From: DASWJZ01 sp963792885
Lineage (GTDB): Bacteria; Pseudomonadota; Alphaproteobacteria; Rhizobiales; Afifellaceae
Reading direction: 5' to 3'
DNA length: 64,000 nucleotides
NCBI GenBank assembly: GCA_963792885.1
Contig: CAWBXX010000006.1
Coordinates: 310,001 to 374,000 of the forward strand
In this document: positions 63,398 to 64,000 of the stretch, in pieces
Layout: each line of letters begins with the position of its first letter
How positions within the stretch are numbered: position 1 is the first letter of the stretch
Notes under the pieces: generated by a model
Told to the model about the DNA's origin: nothing
Seen by the model: only the letters and a program-made list of their open reading frames with translations
The model's database searches: none
Translations under genes and position numbers: made by a program

Positions 63398-64000
63398 GAC
63401 GGCGCTTCCTGCGGCAGGCTCTCCGTTCGTGCCGACGCCGCGGGCAGGTTCAGCGCCGCGCTGACGAGATTGTGTTCGGTCAGATCGGCGCCCTGCCAGC
63501 GTGCGCTGACGATGCTGCCGTCGTAGAGCACCAGCACGCGGTCGCAGCAGCCGATCAGCTCGTCGTAGTCGGTCGAATAGTAGATGATCGCCGCGCCCGT
63601 TTCGGCGAGCCGCGCGAGCAGCTGGTAGAATTCCTGCTTGGTGCCGACATCGATGCCGCGCGTCGGATCGTTGAGCAGGATGATGCGCGGCTTGTTCATC
63701 AGCCACTTGCCGATGACGACCTTCTGCTGATTGCCGCCCGAGAGCGCCGAGACCGGACCGTCGACGCCGTCCGACTTGATCTGCAGGAGCTTGATGATCT
63801 CGTCGATGCGCCGTCTGCTCGGCCGCGCGGTCGACGACGCCGAAGCGGCTGAAGTGCTCGACGGCGGCAAACGAGAGATTGTCGCGCACCGACATCGGCA
63901 GCATCAGCCCCTCGTTCTTGCGATCCTCGGGGATGAGCGCCATGCCGATCGCTTCGGACTTGGCCTGGCGCGGACTGTTGACCTTCACCGGCTTGCCCTC
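63394..64000 (-). CDS. sugar ABC transporter ATP-binding protein (cluster 3), C-terminal part, one frameshift
   Basis: C-terminal nucleotide-binding domain of an RbsA/MglA-type sugar ATPase, cut by the window edge. Seen are the phrase MALIPEDRKNEGLMLPMSVR typical of the second domain, the signature ALSGGNQQKVVIGKWLM, Walker B IILLNDPTRGIDVGTK and the end AIIYYSTDYDELIGCCDRVL. STDYDE replaces the usual SSE(L/M)xE. One inserted base near 63820 separates FGVVDRAAEQ from RRIDEIIKLLQ. The stop overlaps the first permease start (ATGA). Confidence 0.8.

Noticed and set aside
1..64000. CRISPR arrays, tRNA or rRNA genes, insertion sequences, integrases or defence systems.
   Set aside because: No regularly spaced repeats, no cloverleaf or rRNA sequence recognised by eye, and no transposase, integrase, nuclease or toxin families among the frames. 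A covariance-model scan was not possible here.

Overview
The window is a G+C-rich (about two thirds by eye), densely packed bacterial chromosome segment. It most resembles an alphaproteobacterium of the Rhizobiales/Hyphomicrobiales kind. The reasons are the 1,600-residue NAD-glutamate dehydrogenase, the four-gene Anbu proteasome-homologue operon, the AraD1/GguC-type dehydratase, several FrcABC-like sugar ABC systems with GntR and LacI regulators, and palindromic intergenic repeats of the CCTTCTCC...GGAGAAGG type. I saw no rRNA, tRNA, insertion sequence, prophage or CRISPR array. The first and last genes run off the window.

Layout. 1-6.4 kb: an SLC13-type permease, a CBS protein, carbonic anhydrase, a VOC protein, a UPF0303 protein, an unusual aromatic-amino-acid-lyase homologue and an aldose epimerase. 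6.5-10.7 kb: a sugar-acid operon (AraD1 dehydratase, aldehyde dehydrogenase, DgoK, DgoA), followed by NAD-glutamate dehydrogenase. 15.7-26.5 kb: two sugar ABC importers with a GntR, a second GntR, a XylB-like sugar dehydrogenase, an NAD-epimerase and a LacI regulator. 26.7-34.5 kb: two ECF sigma factors with fused C-terminal domains, small stress proteins, and inositol genes (iolE, iolD) with an M28 peptidase between them. 36-40 kb: the Anbu operon. 40.7-46.4 kb: a HisN-like phosphatase, a small-molecule kinase, PutA and an LssY_C protein. 46.4-53.8 kb: a five-gene operon that looks like betaine or choline-type uptake plus demethylation. 54-61 kb: malonyl-CoA synthetase, a XylX-like dehydratase, the PsuG/PsuK pair, a Gfo/Idh/MocA oxidoreductase and a DMT exporter. 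61.3-64 kb: a third sugar ABC transporter, heavily frame-disrupted.

How the genes fit together. The theme is scavenging of plant- or soil-derived sugars, polyols and methylated amines. Hexoses would enter the De Ley-Doudoroff route (dehydrogenase, DgoK, DgoA). Pentoses would enter a Weimberg-type route (XylB-like dehydrogenase, XylX-like or AraD1 dehydratase, semialdehyde dehydrogenase) ending in 2-oxoglutarate, which NAD-glutamate dehydrogenase and PutA link to glutamate and proline. The pathway genes are scattered over 50 kb among separate regulators.

Sequence quality. Eleven otherwise well-preserved genes are interrupted by about 21 frame changes. By my hand reading 20 are single-base insertions and one is a deletion, and 12 lie in the last 2.7 kb. 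The reading frames otherwise remain conserved, so I treat these mostly as sequencing or assembly errors rather than gene decay. Frameshift positions are good to about 10-20 bases.
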